Assembly (NCBI GenBank): GCA_035763085.1
Contig: DASUBV010000121.1
Span: forward strand, 1-23,786
DNA from: DASUBV01 sp035763085
GTDB taxonomy: Bacteria > Actinomycetota > Actinomycetes > Streptosporangiales > Streptosporangiaceae
Direction: 5' to 3'
DNA: 23,786 nt
Shown here: positions 22,915 through 23,786 of the stretch, piece after piece
How positions within the stretch are numbered: position 1 is the first letter of the stretch
How the letters are laid out: every line of letters starts with the position of its first letter
Made by a program: the position numbers and the translations under genes
The notes under the pieces: model-generated
Database searches by the model: none
Told to the model about the DNA's origin: nothing
The model's input: the letters and a program-made list of their open reading frames with translations, nothing else

Positions 22915-23786
22915 GTGCCTGAGATCACCCCGCTCCGCGCGGACGATCCCGACCACGTCGGCCGGCACCGGCTCACGGGGCGGATCTCGGGGATGCCCGG
23001 ACCGGGACCCTTCTACCTCGCCCGGGCTCCGGACGGGGCGGCCGTGCTGCTGCGGCTGGTGAGCGGCAGCTGGACCCGCGACGCCGCCGCCCGGGACCGG
23101 TTCGCGGCCGAGGCTGGCGCCGCCCGGCAGGTCCCGGCGTACTGCACCGCCCGGATCCTGGATGCCGGCGTCGAGGGCGACCACGGCTACCTGGTCAGCG
23201 AGTATGTCCCCGGCCCGTCCCTGCTGGAGCTGGCCAGCCGGGACTACCGGGCCAGCGGAGCCGGGCTCGAGGCCCTGGCGCTCGGCAGCGCCGCCGGCCT
23301 GGCGTCGGTGCACCAGGCCGGGCTGGTGCACGGCGCCTTCGGGCCGGACCACATCATCCTGGGCGCCGGCGGCCCGCGGGTCATCGAGTTCGGGATTACC
23401 CCGCCCTACGGCCCGGCGACGCCGGCCGCGGACATGATGGCCTGGGCCCAGACGATGGTGTTCGCCGTCACCGGCCGCCCGGCGGACTCGCTGGCGGACC
23501 TGGACCCACTGCCCGGCCCGCTGCGCGAGGCCGTGGGCGGCTGCCTGGCCGGCGACCCGGCCCTGCGCCCGGCCGCCCGCGACGTTGTCGCCGGCCTGCT
23601 CGGCGAGCCCGGGCCGGGCCCGGCGACCCTGGCCGGGGGCGCCCGCCGGGCCGCCGTGCTCTACCAGTCGGCGCTCCCGCCCGCCGCGGACCTGGCCGGC
23701 GACCGGGCCGCGGGCGGCCTGGCGGACGACGAGCCCGGCGGCGCCGGCCACGGGGGCCGCGGGCACGCGATGCGCCGGCCGCCGGC
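22915..23786 (+). CDS. Protein-kinase-fold protein lacking catalytic residues (pseudokinase), 3' end outside window
   Basis: At least 290 residues, open to the window end. The start matches actinobacterial Ser/Thr kinases (PLRADDPDHVGRHRLTGRIS). The fold is followed easily: Gly-loop region GMPGPGPFYLA (26-36), strand AVLLRLV (43-49), helix-C-like RFAAEAGAARQV with E66, hinge YLVSEYVPGPSLLEL (92-106), catalytic-loop equivalent HGAFGPDHIIL (139-149), and EFGITPPYG (158-166). Every key residue is changed: the ATP-binding Lys is Arg47, HRD is HGA, the metal-binding Asn is His146, and DFG is EFG. It is therefore unlikely to phosphorylate and may act as a scaffold or sensor. After residue 235 the sequence is low-complexity Ala/Gly/Pro. 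The GTG at 22915 has GGGGAG 6 bases upstream. It is divergent from DUF4193. Confidence 0.85.
   Translation, partial: MPEITPLRADDPDHVGRHRLTGRISGMPGPGPFYLARAPDGAAVLLRLVSGSWTRDAAARDRFAAEAGAARQVPAYCTARILDAGVEGDHGYLVSEYVPGPSLLELASRDYRASGAGLEALALGSAAGLASVHQAGLVHGAFGPDHIILGAGGPRVIEFGITPPYGPATPAADMMAWAQTMVFAVTGRPADSLADLDPLPGPLREAVGGCLAGDPALRPAARDVVAGLLGEPGPGPATLAGGARRAAVLYQSALPPAADLAGDRAAGGLADDEPGGAGHGGRGHAMRRPP

Noticed and set aside
22840..23766. Minus-strand 308-codon frame at the window end
   Set aside because: It is a shadow of the kinase-fold gene, which is clearly aligned to a known fold on the plus strand.
1..23786. CRISPR arrays, insertion sequences, toxin-antitoxin or named defence systems
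   Set aside because: I saw no regularly spaced repeats, no transposase and no toxin-antitoxin pair. The AAA+ ATPase and pseudokinase lack the effector domains that would support a defence call.

Overview
The window looks like chromosomal DNA from a high-GC actinobacterium. The reasons are the very strong G/C bias at third codon positions, the frequent GTG starts with AGGAGG-like ribosome binding sites, a complete conservon (sensor kinase, roadblock protein, DUF742 protein, small GTPase), a DUF4193 protein, and a serine/threonine-kinase-fold protein. I cannot assign genus or order. A Streptomyces- or Streptosporangiales-like lineage would fit.

Layout. 1-225 is the end of a probable GYD-domain protein, followed by about 400 bases with no convincing gene. 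A CAU-anticodon tRNA lies at 620-696 on the minus strand. 794-5897 (minus) is the conservon, cvnA-B-C-D in transcription order. Divergent from cvnA is a lone lipoprotein substrate-binding protein of the NitT/TauT type (6220-7341). A strong hairpin separates it from a convergent acyl-CoA dehydrogenase (7446-8612, minus). Next on the plus strand come a zinc-ribbon/FHA protein (8812-9339), a PAP2-type membrane phosphatase (9484-10428) and an overlapping APC-family permease (10361-11824). The minus strand then carries a winged-helix protein of the YcaQ type, an aldo/keto reductase, a YtcJ-like amidohydrolase and an MFS exporter (11944-17434). On the plus strand follow a truncated tyrosine-recombinase-like protein (17622-18473), an alpha/beta hydrolase (18558-19379), a TPR-AAA+ ATPase (19503-20921) and a membrane-anchored TPR protein (20950-22029). 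The window ends with a minus-strand DUF4193 protein (22261-22560) and, divergent from it, the start of a protein-kinase-fold protein that has lost its catalytic residues (22915 to the window end).

How the genes may work together. The conservon is a G-protein-like membrane signalling module. Its sensor CvnA carries an extracytoplasmic NIT-like helical domain and shares a promoter region with a periplasmic-type binding protein that has no transporter partners here. The binding protein may present ligand to the sensor. The AAA+ ATPase and the TPR membrane protein sit 28 bases apart on one strand and probably form a pair. The MFS exporter and the degenerate recombinase flank a 187-base regulatory region with a perfect 10-base dyad. 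The rest looks like unrelated metabolic and transport genes.

Strongest candidates for something undescribed: the NIT-sensor conservon plus orphan binding protein pair, the TPR-AAA+/TPR-membrane pair, the pseudokinase, and the repurposed or decaying recombinase. I found no CRISPR array, insertion sequence, complete prophage or recognisable defence system.
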